A DNA stretch of 64,000 nucleotides. Origin: Sporobacter sp963663605. GTDB taxonomy: Bacteria; Bacillota; Clostridia; Oscillospirales; Oscillospiraceae. The DNA lies in assembly GCA_963663605.2 (NCBI GenBank), contig CAXXVF010000002.1, forward strand, positions 1,488,001 to 1,552,000. The letters run 5' to 3'. A program made the position numbers and the translations under genes. The notes under the pieces are model-generated. The model was not told where the DNA came from, searched no databases, and saw nothing but the letters and a program-made list of their open reading frames with translations. Positions 17,250 to 27,200 of the stretch are shown in pieces; the first letter of the stretch is position 1; every line of letters begins with the position of its first letter.

Positions 17250-18314
17250 ATGAAAAAGTCGAAATTATTATCCTTGCTCCTGGCGTTGTTACTAATCGGA
17301 TCACTTTTAACTGCATGCGCTTCAAAGGAAACAGTAGAAACAGAAAAAACAGTACATACATTGAACTTCAGCATTGGCGATCCACAAGCATCTTCAAAAG
17401 CAATTTATTATCAGAGTCTTGCTGATAAGGTTCTCGAAGCAACAGACGGTGGTCTTGTAATAACGATACATTCGGGCGGTACGTTATTCAGCCACCTGGA
17501 AGTACTAGAGGGCGTTATGTCCGGTGCCGCTGATATAGGATGGTTCTGCACGCCGTTTGCACCAGGACAGTTCCCGCTTTGCGAGGTTCTCCAATTGCCT
17601 CTGGCATATGGTAATGAAATGGCTGCTACATATACGCTGCAGGAATTATATAAGCAGTCGCCAGCTCTTCAGGAAGAACTTTCAGACATTAAAGTGCTCC
17701 AACTTTATGCTGGCCCATCCAATATGCTCTTCTCATCAGTTCCGATTCATACACCCGATGATCTGGCCGGATTGCAGATCAGAACAATGTCGGGTGCTCC
17801 CGAAGCTTGCTTATCATATTGGGGTGCTTCACCGGTATTTATGGGCGCCGGTGAAATATATGAAGCCATGGATAAGGGCGTTGTACAGGGCTTTTCGTTT
17901 GACTGGAGCGGCATAAAATCCAATACACTTTACGAAGTTATCGATTATACAACTGATATCGCGCTCTACGTAAATCCATTTATTGTCTTGATGAACAAAG
18001 ATAGCTATGACAATATACCGGAAGAATATAAAGAAGCCTTTGATGAGATCTGGTGTTCTACGGCTGCGGCGAATGATTATTCTGAAATATTTGCTGCCGA
18101 AGCTCAAGACAGCCATGATAGCGGTTTGAGCGATTATGGTATCGAGGAGATCACTCTAACAGACGAAGAGTTTGCGCAATTTAAGGTCTATGCAAATCAG
18201 TATAACGAAGAATGGATCGCATCCAATACTACAGATACTTTTGACGCCCAAGCATACTTTGACCTCGCTATGGAGCTGTACGATGAAGGTTGCGAAAAGT
18301 ATCCAGTAAGTTAA
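17250..18314 (+). CDS. dctP: TRAP transporter substrate-binding lipoprotein DctP
   Basis: A 354-residue solute receptor. The signal peptide ends in the lipobox LLTAC (Cys23), so it is tethered outside the membrane. The DctP fold is shown by 'QIRTMSGAPEACLSYWGASP' near residue 182, where the arginine usually holds the substrate carboxylate, and by the 'GEIYEAMDKGVVQG' segment of the family. The ATG at 17250 has AAAGGA eight bases upstream and is preferred over 17223. It delivers an organic acid to DctM/DctQ encoded next. The ligand cannot be told. Confidence 0.92.
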   Translation: MKKSKLLSLLLALLLIGSLLTACASKETVETEKTVHTLNFSIGDPQASSKAIYYQSLADKVLEATDGGLVITIHSGGTLFSHLEVLEGVMSGAADIGWFCTPFAPGQFPLCEVLQLPLAYGNEMAATYTLQELYKQSPALQEELSDIKVLQLYAGPSNMLFSSVPIHTPDDLAGLQIRTMSGAPEACLSYWGASPVFMGAGEIYEAMDKGVVQGFSFDWSGIKSNTLYEVIDYTTDIALYVNPFIVLMNKDSYDNIPEEYKEAFDEIWCSTAAANDYSEIFAAEAQDSHDSGLSDYGIEEITLTDEEFAQFKVYANQYNEEWIASNTTDTFDAQAYFDLAMELYDEGCEKYPVS

Positions 18315-18396
18315 CTGCTGTCGAAACCATATTAAGCGGCGTAACACGACTCAAATATAAGAACGCGTTCACGCTGCAATTATTGCGTTGTGGGTG

Positions 18397-18440
18397 CGGC
18401 TGCACTTTGATGCCATTTCAGTGACATTGAGGTGCAGCCG
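18397..18440 (+). other. Intercistronic stem-loop between dctP and dctM
   Basis: CGGCTGCAC (18397-18405) pairs perfectly with GTGCAGCCG (18432-18440) around a 26-base loop. There is no T-run. Such hairpins after a receptor gene commonly raise its mRNA level over that of the membrane subunits; that role is inferred here. Confidence 0.6.
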
Positions 18441-18467
18441 ATACGAAACAGGTAAGGAGTATTATAT

Positions 18468-19769
18468 ATGGATCCTATTACAATTGCTATTATTGGAATA
18501 ATAGTGATGGTTGTTCTCTTACTGATCGGTATGAATATCGGACTGGCCATGATGCTTATCGGCATAATCGGTTTTGCGCTCATCACGAATGTCGATGCCG
18601 CTATTGGTCTCTTACGACAAATTCCAGCAAGCACAGCTTCAAACTATACCCTTGTAGTCATTCCGCTGTTTGTGCTCATGGGTAATCTGGCATTTGCTGC
18701 GGGAGTTAGCGACGGGCTGTTCAGAGCGGCCGACAAATGGCTCTCGAGACTGCCAGGCGGGCTTGCTTGCGCCTCAATTGCAGCCTGCGCTGCATTCGGA
18801 GCCATTTGCGGTTCTGCTCCGGCAACTGTTGCCACGATGGGCGCTGTATCGATACCATCTATGCGCAAATATGGCTATGACGATAAACTATCCGTCGGCG
18901 CTGTCGGAGTCGGTGGTACCCTCGGAATTATGATACCACCATCTACTCCCTTCATAGTGTACGCCATTATGGCTGAAGAATCAGTCGGACAACTTTTTGC
19001 AGCCGGTATTATACCCGGCTTAATTACAGCGCTTATACTCATGGCCTTTGTTGTCATAAGGGTACTCAGGAAGCCATCCCTTGCTCCCAGATCAACAGAA
19101 AGATATACATTTTTACAAAAAATTGTTGGTCTTAAAGATGTTTGGGGAATGGCAGTGCTGTTTCTCATCGTTTTGGTCGGAATGTTTACCGGATTATTTA
19201 CAGTGGCTGAATCAGCCGCTTTCGGGGCTTTTGCGGCGCTGATAATTACAATTATCAACCGCAAATTTACATTTAAAGTCTTTCTTGATATTATAAAAAA
19301 CTCACTGAAAACATGCGCGATGATCTACATAATTCTTATCGGCGCATCAGTATTCGGTAAATTCCTTACCGTCGCCTCTCTTCCGATTGTCATCGCAAGC
19401 GCCATTGGAGGCCTCGGAGTTTCGCCTTATGTTGTTATATTCATAATTGCGCTCATTTACGCCGTCATGGGCTGCTTTATTGATGTGCTACCGATGATTA
19501 CACTCACTGTTCCGATTTTTCTTCCGGTAATTCTCTCGCTCGGGTTCAACCCGTTATGGTTTGGAGTGCTGATTGTTCTTGTAATGCAGCTTGGTTTCAT
19601 AACACCGCCGGTTGGTGTGTGCGCTTACGTTATTTCAGGCGTTTCAAAAGTTCCACTGCCCACGACGTTCAAAGGGTTGCTGCCATTTGTACCCGCGCTT
19701 ATTCTGGCAATAATCATTGTTGTGTTCTTCCCGGTGCTTTCCACGTGGCTGCCGGGTCTTCTGTTTTAG
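18468..19769 (+). CDS. dctM: TRAP transporter large permease DctM
   Basis: A 433-residue, very hydrophobic permease with about twelve spans. DctM-family segments include GSAPATVATMGAVSIPSM near residue 105, GGTLGIMIPPSTPFIVYA near 145 and 'QLGFITPPVGVCAYVISG' near 370. It uses a sodium or proton gradient to import the substrate brought by DctP. AAGGAG precedes the ATG. dctQ follows 18 bases later; the order P-M-Q is less common than P-Q-M. Confidence 0.94.
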   Translation: MDPITIAIIGIIVMVVLLLIGMNIGLAMMLIGIIGFALITNVDAAIGLLRQIPASTASNYTLVVIPLFVLMGNLAFAAGVSDGLFRAADKWLSRLPGGLACASIAACAAFGAICGSAPATVATMGAVSIPSMRKYGYDDKLSVGAVGVGGTLGIMIPPSTPFIVYAIMAEESVGQLFAAGIIPGLITALILMAFVVIRVLRKPSLAPRSTERYTFLQKIVGLKDVWGMAVLFLIVLVGMFTGLFTVAESAAFGAFAALIITIINRKFTFKVFLDIIKNSLKTCAMIYIILIGASVFGKFLTVASLPIVIASAIGGLGVSPYVVIFIIALIYAVMGCFIDVLPMITLTVPIFLPVILSLGFNPLWFGVLIVLVMQLGFITPPVGVCAYVISGVSKVPLPTTFKGLLPFVPALILAIIIVVFFPVLSTWLPGLLF

Positions 19770-19787
19770 GGATGCGGGGTTATTAAT

Positions 19788-20312
19788 ATGATTAAAAAAA
19801 TTGACAAGATTCTTTCATTAATTACAGGCGCAATAGGATATGTCGGCTATGTTGGCATTGTCGTGATTATGGTCTTCATTGTCGCTGACGTTCTGGCGCG
19901 TGGTGTGATGCAGCAAGGGATTTTGGGTGCATATGAAATAGTCGAGCGTTTGCTTTTGGTAATGCTCTTTGCCGTTTTCGCATATACGCAGACTCACAAA
20001 GGTCATATTCATGTGACACTATTTCTGCCAAAATTTCCGAGAGTTATACGAATGCTGCTATATGGCACGTTGGAATTATTAAGCTTCATCACCGCAGCCT
20101 TTTGCGCTTATTCAATAGTTATGCAGGGTAATTATTCCCTGACTGCAGATACAACGACAGCAGTCCTGCGGATTCCGCTCTATCCATTCTATTATATTGC
20201 GGCGGCCGGTATGTTTCTTTTTGCAATTACATTGTTTTGGGATGCAATAAAGTGCTATATCGGAATAAAAAATATTGACGTCTGTAACGAAATACAATCG
20301 AAGTGGGAGTAG
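19788..20312 (+). CDS. dctQ: TRAP transporter small permease DctQ
   Basis: A 174-residue small subunit with four spans (about 15-37, 52-70, 85-110, 130-155), matching DctQ length and pattern ('ADVLARGV', 'YEIVERLLLVMLFAVFAYTQ.HKGHIHV'). It pairs with DctM in the membrane. Its end is followed by the terminator at 20391-20425. Confidence 0.9.
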   Translation: MIKKIDKILSLITGAIGYVGYVGIVVIMVFIVADVLARGVMQQGILGAYEIVERLLLVMLFAVFAYTQTHKGHIHVTLFLPKFPRVIRMLLYGTLELLSFITAAFCAYSIVMQGNYSLTADTTTAVLRIPLYPFYYIAAAGMFLFAITLFWDAIKCYIGIKNIDVCNEIQSKWE

Positions 20313-20390
20313 TTTCAGACGAATGAATTTGCAGATACCATATATCAAATAGATGTTTCATTTCCTTAATACTTAGACTTTTATACGCCC

Positions 20391-20425
20391 AGAACCCGGC
20401 TCACGCTTGTGCGAAGCCGGGTTCT
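20391..20425 (+). terminator. Terminator of the TRAP operon
   Basis: Stem AGAACCCGGCT / AGCCGGGTTCT with a 13-base loop, 78 bases after dctQ. The tail is TCG, so it is a strong hairpin with a poor T-run. Confidence 0.65.
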
Positions 20426-20451
20426 TCGATAGTCTGAAGCCGTTTGGATAG

Positions 20452-20529
20452 GACGACGGTCACCCGATTGCGCCTGATTTCGTTTCACAGAAGTTTGCTA
20501 AGCTGCTGCGTCAACATGGCTTCCCGCAT
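20452..20529 (+). pseudogene. Fragment of a tyrosine integrase
   Basis: 26 codons reading DDGHPIAPDFVSQKFAKLL then RQHGFPH, matching the segment just before the HxxR box of phage/ICE tyrosine integrases (usually followed by IRFHDLRH). It is cut off directly before scar copy 3. It is the remnant of an element once integrated at the neighbouring att site. Confidence 0.7.
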
Positions 20530-20534
20530 AAACA

Positions 20535-20617
20535 AGAAATCCCGTAACCGTTGCGATTACAGGATTTCTTTTTGGTGGAGATAAGCGGGAAGAAGCCGCT
20601 GACCTCTTGAATGCCAT
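20535..20617 (-). repeat. Scar copy 3 / putative attL: hairpin plus tRNA-Ala 3' tail
   Basis: The hairpin AGAAATCCCGTAA...TTACAGGATTTCT (20535-20569) is followed by TGGTGGAGATAAGCGGGA, four diverged bases in the T-loop region, then CCGCTGACCTCTTGAATG-CCAT to 20617. The part 20573-20617 is a direct repeat of 39387-39431 (four mismatches). It is taken as the left attachment site of the element carrying the integrase at 37981. Confidence 0.7.
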
Positions 20618-20740
20618 GGACCGAGTTTCCAAATATAATAGAAAAACTGCGTATAAATGGACAATTTAGACCGATTTCCGGAATATTTTGACGGCAATTA
20701 TCTACTATATACCAACTCGTGACAGCTTGTGTTTTTGTGG

Positions 20741-20761
20741 TTCTGGTCAATATTCTGGTCA
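20741..20761 (+). promoter_or_regulatory. Arm-type integrase repeat pair (left)
   Basis: TTCTGGTCA twice, 12 bp apart start to start. The same nonamer pair lies at 39251-39270 near the other att site in the same orientation. Confidence 0.55.
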
Positions 20762-20813
20762 AAAAATGATAGCAAAATTATTGTCACGACAAGAACAGAA
20801 AGGATTAATTCTT

Positions 20814-21164
20814 ATGGAGCTTACATACCATCAAGAGGGCGATTACCTTATTCCGGATTTAATTACCGGAGACGAAAAACAATACTCTATCGGCAAATAC
20901 GGCTCTCTGCGCCGGACATTTTTGAAGGAACACAAGCCCGTACTCTATAACAGCCTCATTTTATCGGGAAAACTTCTTCCGCATTTGGCCGATGTCAATA
21001 ACGAAGCGCGGGAGCATGTCGAACTACTGATAAAACAGCTGGCGAAGGCCGAAGGTATCACTGAGGAACTAAAATCACGCGACCAAATGGCGTGAGTTGG
21101 TGCAATGAACAACTTCAAGGCCCGTGCCGAGGAAATTGTATATCAAGAAATCGTGTACGCATAA
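20814..21164 (+). pseudogene. tnpV: TnpV-like transposon protein with internal TGA
   Basis: A 116-codon reading frame of the TnpV family (accessory protein of clostridial mobilizable transposons such as Tn4451). The start MELTYHQEGDYLIPDL has AGGATTAATTCTT upstream. The frame stops at 21093-21095 (TGA) after SRDQMA, but continues in the same frame with VGAMNNFKARAEE to IVYA and TAA. The family has Trp at the stop position (QMEW), so TGG has become TGA. Function is unknown even when intact. It sits at the left end of the inferred element. Confidence 0.75.
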
Positions 21165-21171
21165 TAGTTCA

Positions 21172-21215
21172 GCAATAGGGCCAGGGAAACCACCGTGTTT
21201 CTCTGGCCTTATTGC
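21172..21215. terminator. Bidirectional terminator-like hairpin
   Basis: GCAATAGGGCCAG.GAAAC pairs with GTTTC.CTGGCC.TATTGC around a short loop, between the convergent tnpV-like and SLH genes. The T-run is interrupted. Confidence 0.65.
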
Positions 21216-21240
21216 GCCGCATAAAAATATTATATTTGTT

Positions 21241-24200
21241 TCAGCTTCTCACATCAATCAGCCCCACGTTGCGCAACAGGCGCAGAACCACTGTAGCAGT
21301 CTCGGCGCGGGAGATGTTGCTGAGCGGATTGAGATTGCCGTTGCCATTGCCTACGATGAGGCCGTTTGCCACGTTGTACTCCACATAGCTCTGCGCCCAC
21401 GTATCGACACTATCAGCATCTGTATACGCGCTCAGGTCTGCTGCCGTTTCGCCCTCAAGCTCCGCTATTGCGGCGGCTCTAGCCACCATTGCCATGGCCT
21501 CCTGACGGGTGATGCTGGCTAAGGGGTCAAACAGATCGGACGATTTACCGTTAATAATGCCGTACTCATAGGCTGTACCCACCGCGCCGGCGTACCACTC
21601 GCTTTCTGGCACATCACTAAAGTCAGTCGTGCCGTCTGCAGGCAGTCCCAAGGCTCTGACGATGATGGCCGCAAATTCGGCTCTTGTGATGCTGCGTTCG
21701 CCTGCAAAGAGGTCGTCACCTACGCCGTTTATGATTTTTCGGCTTGCCATTTCGTTTACAGTGTCCTCATACCATTTACCGCTTGCATCGCTAAAGCTCT
21801 GCTCATTGTAGATCAAAACGTAAGTGGAATTGGTCAGACTGCTTACGATGGCCGAATCGGTCGTTCCGTTTGTGGGGACATGGCGGAGAGTCCCGTCTGC
21901 CTCCACGACGACGGCGGTGGTAATCTCACCGCCTTCCTCAATGGGCAGCGTGCGTGAGGTAAAGCACCCGAAGACCGTCACGTTAACACTCTCGCCGCCA
22001 TATTCCGCTGTGACGGTAAAGCTGAACGCGCTGCCGACCGGTTCTGATCTAGTGCTTTCCACGGCTTCCAGAGCCGTTTCCAAAGCATTTCCGGTGAGCG
22101 TAGTCAAGCTGACTGTGACAAGGACCTCTTCGTAATTTGCCGCGCCGAGAGCCGCGGCAACGGACGCGGTGTCAATGCTGCCGGCAGGAAGTGTCAGCGA
22201 AACATTGTTTACCTCAACGGTGAGAGCCATATTCCTTGTGTCCAGGTCCTCGATGTTCTGGAGCACCAACGCCGCCGCACCGCTGTTTGCGCTTTCTGCA
22301 GTGGTGATCGGCACAATGACCTCGCCGCCAGTTTCTGCGCTCTCAATTTGGCTAGTCAGTTCATCCTGATCGGCCGTGACTGTGGTAACGCCGTCACTGG
22401 TCTCCGCTGTGCCGATGTTGTAAGAGTTACCGTTTATGATGACCGGAACATTGCCCTCGGAGACCTCCGTGGTTGTATGATCGCTGTATCCGCCGGTGTA
22501 AGTCCAGAAGGCGTACAAAACGGTGTTGCCAGTGATGGCTGCCCCGGCCACCGCCGCTGTGGTGCAGCTTGAATCCGTGAACCAGCCGTTGAAGGTATAA
22601 TAGCTGCTGCCGGTGGGCGTAGGCAGAGGATTAGGCAGCGCTGTTACATTCAGCGCCGCATCCGGGGAAGTGCCGAACCCATTGACATTGTAGCTTACCT
22701 TGAAGACTGTAACTGCGGCTGTACCTGTGACGGTGATTTTCGACGCACCGTCCACCTGATTGACGGTGCCGCTGTTTGCGATGGTAGAGGTAATGCTGCC
22801 GTCGTTCGTTATGGTGCCGTTGTTTACGATGGTCTGGGTGGTCGTAATAGAACCGCCGCTCCGGTTGGTGACGCTGCCTCCGCTGGATACGGTAATTTTA
22901 TTATTGCTCACCGTACCCTTATTGGAAATACTGCCGCCGCTTGACACGGTGATGTCGCCGTCGCCGGTAATGGCGCCGTTATTGGAGATACTGCCGCCGT
23001 CCGCCACGGTGATGGTCTTGCCTCTGGCGACGGAAACAGTGGTGCCGCTGGGAACCGTAACCGCTGCGTTAATGGAAATACTGCCGTCTACCACAATATC
23101 CGTAAATCCGTTTTCCAGAGCCTCGATCAGTTCGTCCTCGGTAGTGACGGTGACCGTGCCGGTCTTTTTGATTCCAGCCACGGTGATGACGATGTTGCCT
23201 GTGACCGGCGCGTTTTGTAGAATGGTGACGACACCGGTGGTCGAATTATAGGTGTAATAGCTGCTGTCCAGAGTCGTGGTGGTGCCGGTGGCGCTGTTAT
23301 AAATGCCCACTGTGACGCTGGTCGCCATATTGTACAGAGCTGGGAAACTGCATTCCACCGTGATATTGGTATTGTCCGTTACCAGGCCGTTTTCAGCATT
23401 AACCGTTGTTGCGCTCCCGCTCGTTAGCTTCATGCCGGTAAGTCCGCTTTCCAGAACAGAATACGTGATCGTGCCGCTGAGGGACGTGCCGCTTTCGGCA
23501 GTTTCGCCCTCGCTGTTCATGCCGCCACTGCCGCCGGAGACTGTGCCGTTTTGTTCTACCGTTCCGGTGCTTGTGTTTTCTACACCCGCCCCGCCGCTGC
23601 CGCCGGTTGCGCCGTCGCCGCCGCTGCCGCCGGAGACTGTGCCGTTTTGTTCTACCGTTCCGCTGCCTTCGTTTACTATACCTGCTCCACCGGAGCCGCC
23701 GGTGTCGGCGACAGCGCCGCTGCCGCCTGTCACATCGCCGGTGATGGAGACCGTTACGGTGCCTTTGGTTTCTACTCCGGAGCCGCCGGAGCCGCCGGTT
23801 GTGCCCTCACCGCCGGAGCCGCCGGTCACGGAGCCTTCGATTGTTACGTTGGCACCTTCGCTGACCGAAATGCCCGCGCCGCCATCGCCGCTGGAGCCAT
23901 TCTCGTCTCTGCCCCCGGTACCGCCGACAACCTCAACATCCTCACCCACGGTGACGGTTCCGCCGCTGACCACAATGCCCGCGCCGCCGTCACCGCTGGC
24001 GGTGCTGCCTGCGCCGCCGCTGCCGCCGTTTATGCTGCCGCCGTCAGTGCTGTTGTCCTCAATTCCCACGGTGCCGCCGGTGATGGTGATTGCCGCATCA
24101 CCGTCCTCGGCTTCGCCGCTGTCATTGTCATCGCCGCTGGGTCCGGTAATGCAATAGCCGTTCAGATCAATTTCAATATCGCCGCCGGTAATAGTAATGG

Positions 24201-27200
24201 TCTCATCAAGTTCCACGTCACCGTCCAGTACCACCGCACCTGTTTCCGCGTCGATGTGCGCCGCGCCGCCCAGTGCCGCAACAAGCTCTTCGGCGGTGGT
24301 GATTGTACCGCCGGGGGCGGTGGTGGTGCCTGCCACCGAGGCGCTGGTCACCGTGCCGCTGGTGTTTTCCAGATTGCCGTTGACAGTGATGCTTTCAACC
24401 GTACCTCCATTGTCCACGTTGCCGTTGACGGTGGTACCGCCTGTAATGGAAGCGCCGCTGTCGTTGGTTATGTCGCCGGTGATTGTGCCGCCGGAAATCA
24501 CCGCGCCGCTGTTATTGTCCACATTGCCGGACATATCGGTATTGGTAAGCGTGCCGTTATTGGTCACATCACCTGTCACATCCGCATCCTCCACGGTGCC
24601 GTTATTGACCACGGGGCCGGTGATGTCACCGCCGGAGACGGTAATACCGCTGGAGATAGTACCGCCGTCGATTTCGCCGCCGGAGTTGTCGGTGGTGATA
24701 TTGATGGTGCCGCTGGTGGCGGCGGCAGCGGTGTTATCAACGGTGCCGTTGTTGTCCAGCGTGCCGTTGCCGGTTATTGTGCCGTTACTGCTGATGGTTC
24801 CTTCGTTGGTCAAAGTCACATTTTCCGCGACTGTGACGGTTATTCCCTCAGGCACGGTAATTGCTGCGTTGTCGGGGATGGTGAGATTCTCTGTGATGGT
24901 CACGCTATTCTGAATCGTGATGCTCACAGGCAGGCCGGTATTTTCCGCCGCCGCGATCGCCTCGGGAAGCGTGCCGTAATAGGTCGTACCGTCTACCGTC
25001 CAGCTCGCTTCCGCTGCGGCTGTACTGCTCCACCGGGCGGTGAGTGTGGTAGCGGCTGTGATCGTAATCGTCTCCCCTACGTCATAGGTGGTTCCGCCTG
25101 TTTGCCAGCCTGCGAACACATTATCGGTCTTGCTTAGTTCTCCGGCAGATAGAACGGTGACAGTGCTACCGCTAAAATAAACTGTGTCGTCGGTGGGAAC
25201 GGTACCGCTTGCTCCGTTCTCATCATAGGTTGCGGAGTAGAAATTTGCGGTCAGCGAGGTGCTGGCGCTTGTTACGCTCCCCACATTTGTTCCTGCCACG
25301 GTTACGGTATAGGTACCGGTACCAGTAGGCAGACTAATGGAATAATTGCCCGTACTGCTTTCGGTTGCCACCTTGTCACCCACGGTAACGGTACCGAGTC
25401 TCGTCGCTGTGCCGTCCTTATTTGTCGTGATGGTGGCTGTCAGATAGGCAATTGTACCCGATGTTGCCTTGGCGGAAACGGAAGGGGTGATATCCGTGCC
25501 GCTGTCCTCGCCATTGACATAAATGTTATAAGTTCCGACGTAGTCGCTGTCCGTGAGGACGCTGTAGGTTCCATTTGTCTCGGTCTCGCTGAGTGTATAG
25601 ATAATCGTTCCGCTGTCGTCTCGCAGGGTAACGGTCTGCCCACTCCATGCACTGCTATTACTGGTTAAGCTGACCTCGGTAGTATAGCGATTGACAGTCT
25701 GTGCATATTCACCGCTTGCAAATTTTAGCGTTTCCCCGCTGTCCTCGCCGTTGACGCAAATGGAATATGTCGTGCTTTCGCTCAGTGCCCGATATTCGTA
25801 CACACCAGTAATCAAATCTCCGGTCTCGTCATCTGTCTGCTGGGTCAAGGTGATGTCGTCTTTCCCATCGGCTTTCAGAATAACGCTCTGTGCATCGGTT
25901 GCCGTGTCGTCTACCTTGTAGGTCACCTCTGCGGTGTAGTAGTTTGGTGCTTGGTTCGTGTTCTCGCTTTGGAATGCCGCATAAGAGCTACCCACGGCTA
26001 CGCCGTTGACATAAAGGGTATAGGTGGTCTCAGACATCAAACCGGTGTAGCTGAAAACTCCGGCTGCACTGCGGTTCAGTGTAATACTGTCACCGGATTC
26101 CGGTTTCAAAACCACACTCTCCGCATCGGCAAGAGAGCCGTTCTCTTGCACCTCAACCGTGGCGGTAATATAAGCGGGTGCGGTGCCTGTAAGGGTAGTT
26201 GTTACACTGTCATCGGTATTGACACCATAGCCTGAGATTTGCAACTCGTCACCCACAACGATCACGGCGTTGTTGCCGCTGTTTAGGGTAAATTTGTCCC
26301 TATCAAGGACACTAGAGGTCTCATTGATGGCAAGCACACGTTCGGCATCAAGGTCACTGGTGGCGGTCAGTTTTACGTCTCCTGTACCACAGGTGAGGGT
26401 ACCAATGACCGCTATCATCGTGATGTTATCAAGGTCAATGGTTACATCCACATCGCCGGAGAGGTTCACACAGACCGGACCGGAGAAATTACCGCCCTTA
26501 ATTGTTCCAACGGTTGAACCGGTTAGAACTGTGATCTGCCCGGAAAGCGGCGAGGTGCTACTGGTCGTTGTTCCGGCGTAAATGGTGGTGCTTGAAGAAA
26601 CACTGGAAGAGATTACGGTATCCTCGCCATCTACCACACTGTTACTGTTCACATCCCAATAAGCATTTGATCCGCTTATGATAAGTGCCTCACCGTTTGC
26701 GTAGATATCACTACCGCTGGCGGTGGGAACCCTAACTGTGTTGGTTCCGGTAACGGTCAAGGCGGTGGAAGGGTTACCGGGGTCGGTGGTATAGCCGCCA
26801 AATTCGACAAAATAGCCGGCGCAGCCACTATAATTCGCATTAACATCATCCCACATGCCTTCGTAGTGAATCTGCATACAGTAAGTGTCTGAGCCATCTG
26901 GTTGGCCTGCATGCCAGTTTGTGTAACTATACGTAGCCCCTGCCTCCGGACCGCAGACCCATTTCCACAAATCATTATGAGTAGTAGTATCTGTCCACTG
27001 ATTCGGGTCATAAGCCCCAGCAGACAACCGGCTGCCTCCTACCCAACCAGTGTCAGAGGTAAACCCACCCAGCATTGTTTCCTCTGCAGCAGAGGTAATG
27101 GTGACCAAATAGCCCTGCATGCCAATGTATTTATAGGTTTTTGCGGTGTTGTAGGCATTAGTCCAAGAGATTCCGGAGTTTGGCACAAACATATAATAAT

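Noticed and set aside
20452..20529. Possibility of an intact second integrase near 20.4 kb
   Set aside because: Only 26 codons of homology remain, bounded by a stop upstream and the scar hairpin downstream.
23531..24100. Regularly spaced repeats that might suggest a CRISPR array
   Set aside because: The spacing is irregular, the repeats are coding triplets for GGSGG and similar, and the reading frame of the surface protein runs through without interruption. No cas genes are present.
23551..25137. 528-residue Ala/Gly-rich frame on the plus strand (and 238 residues at 24197-24913)
   Set aside because: Antisense shadows of the GC-rich repeats in the SLH protein gene; no ribosome site, no domain, composition driven by GGN/GCN repeats.
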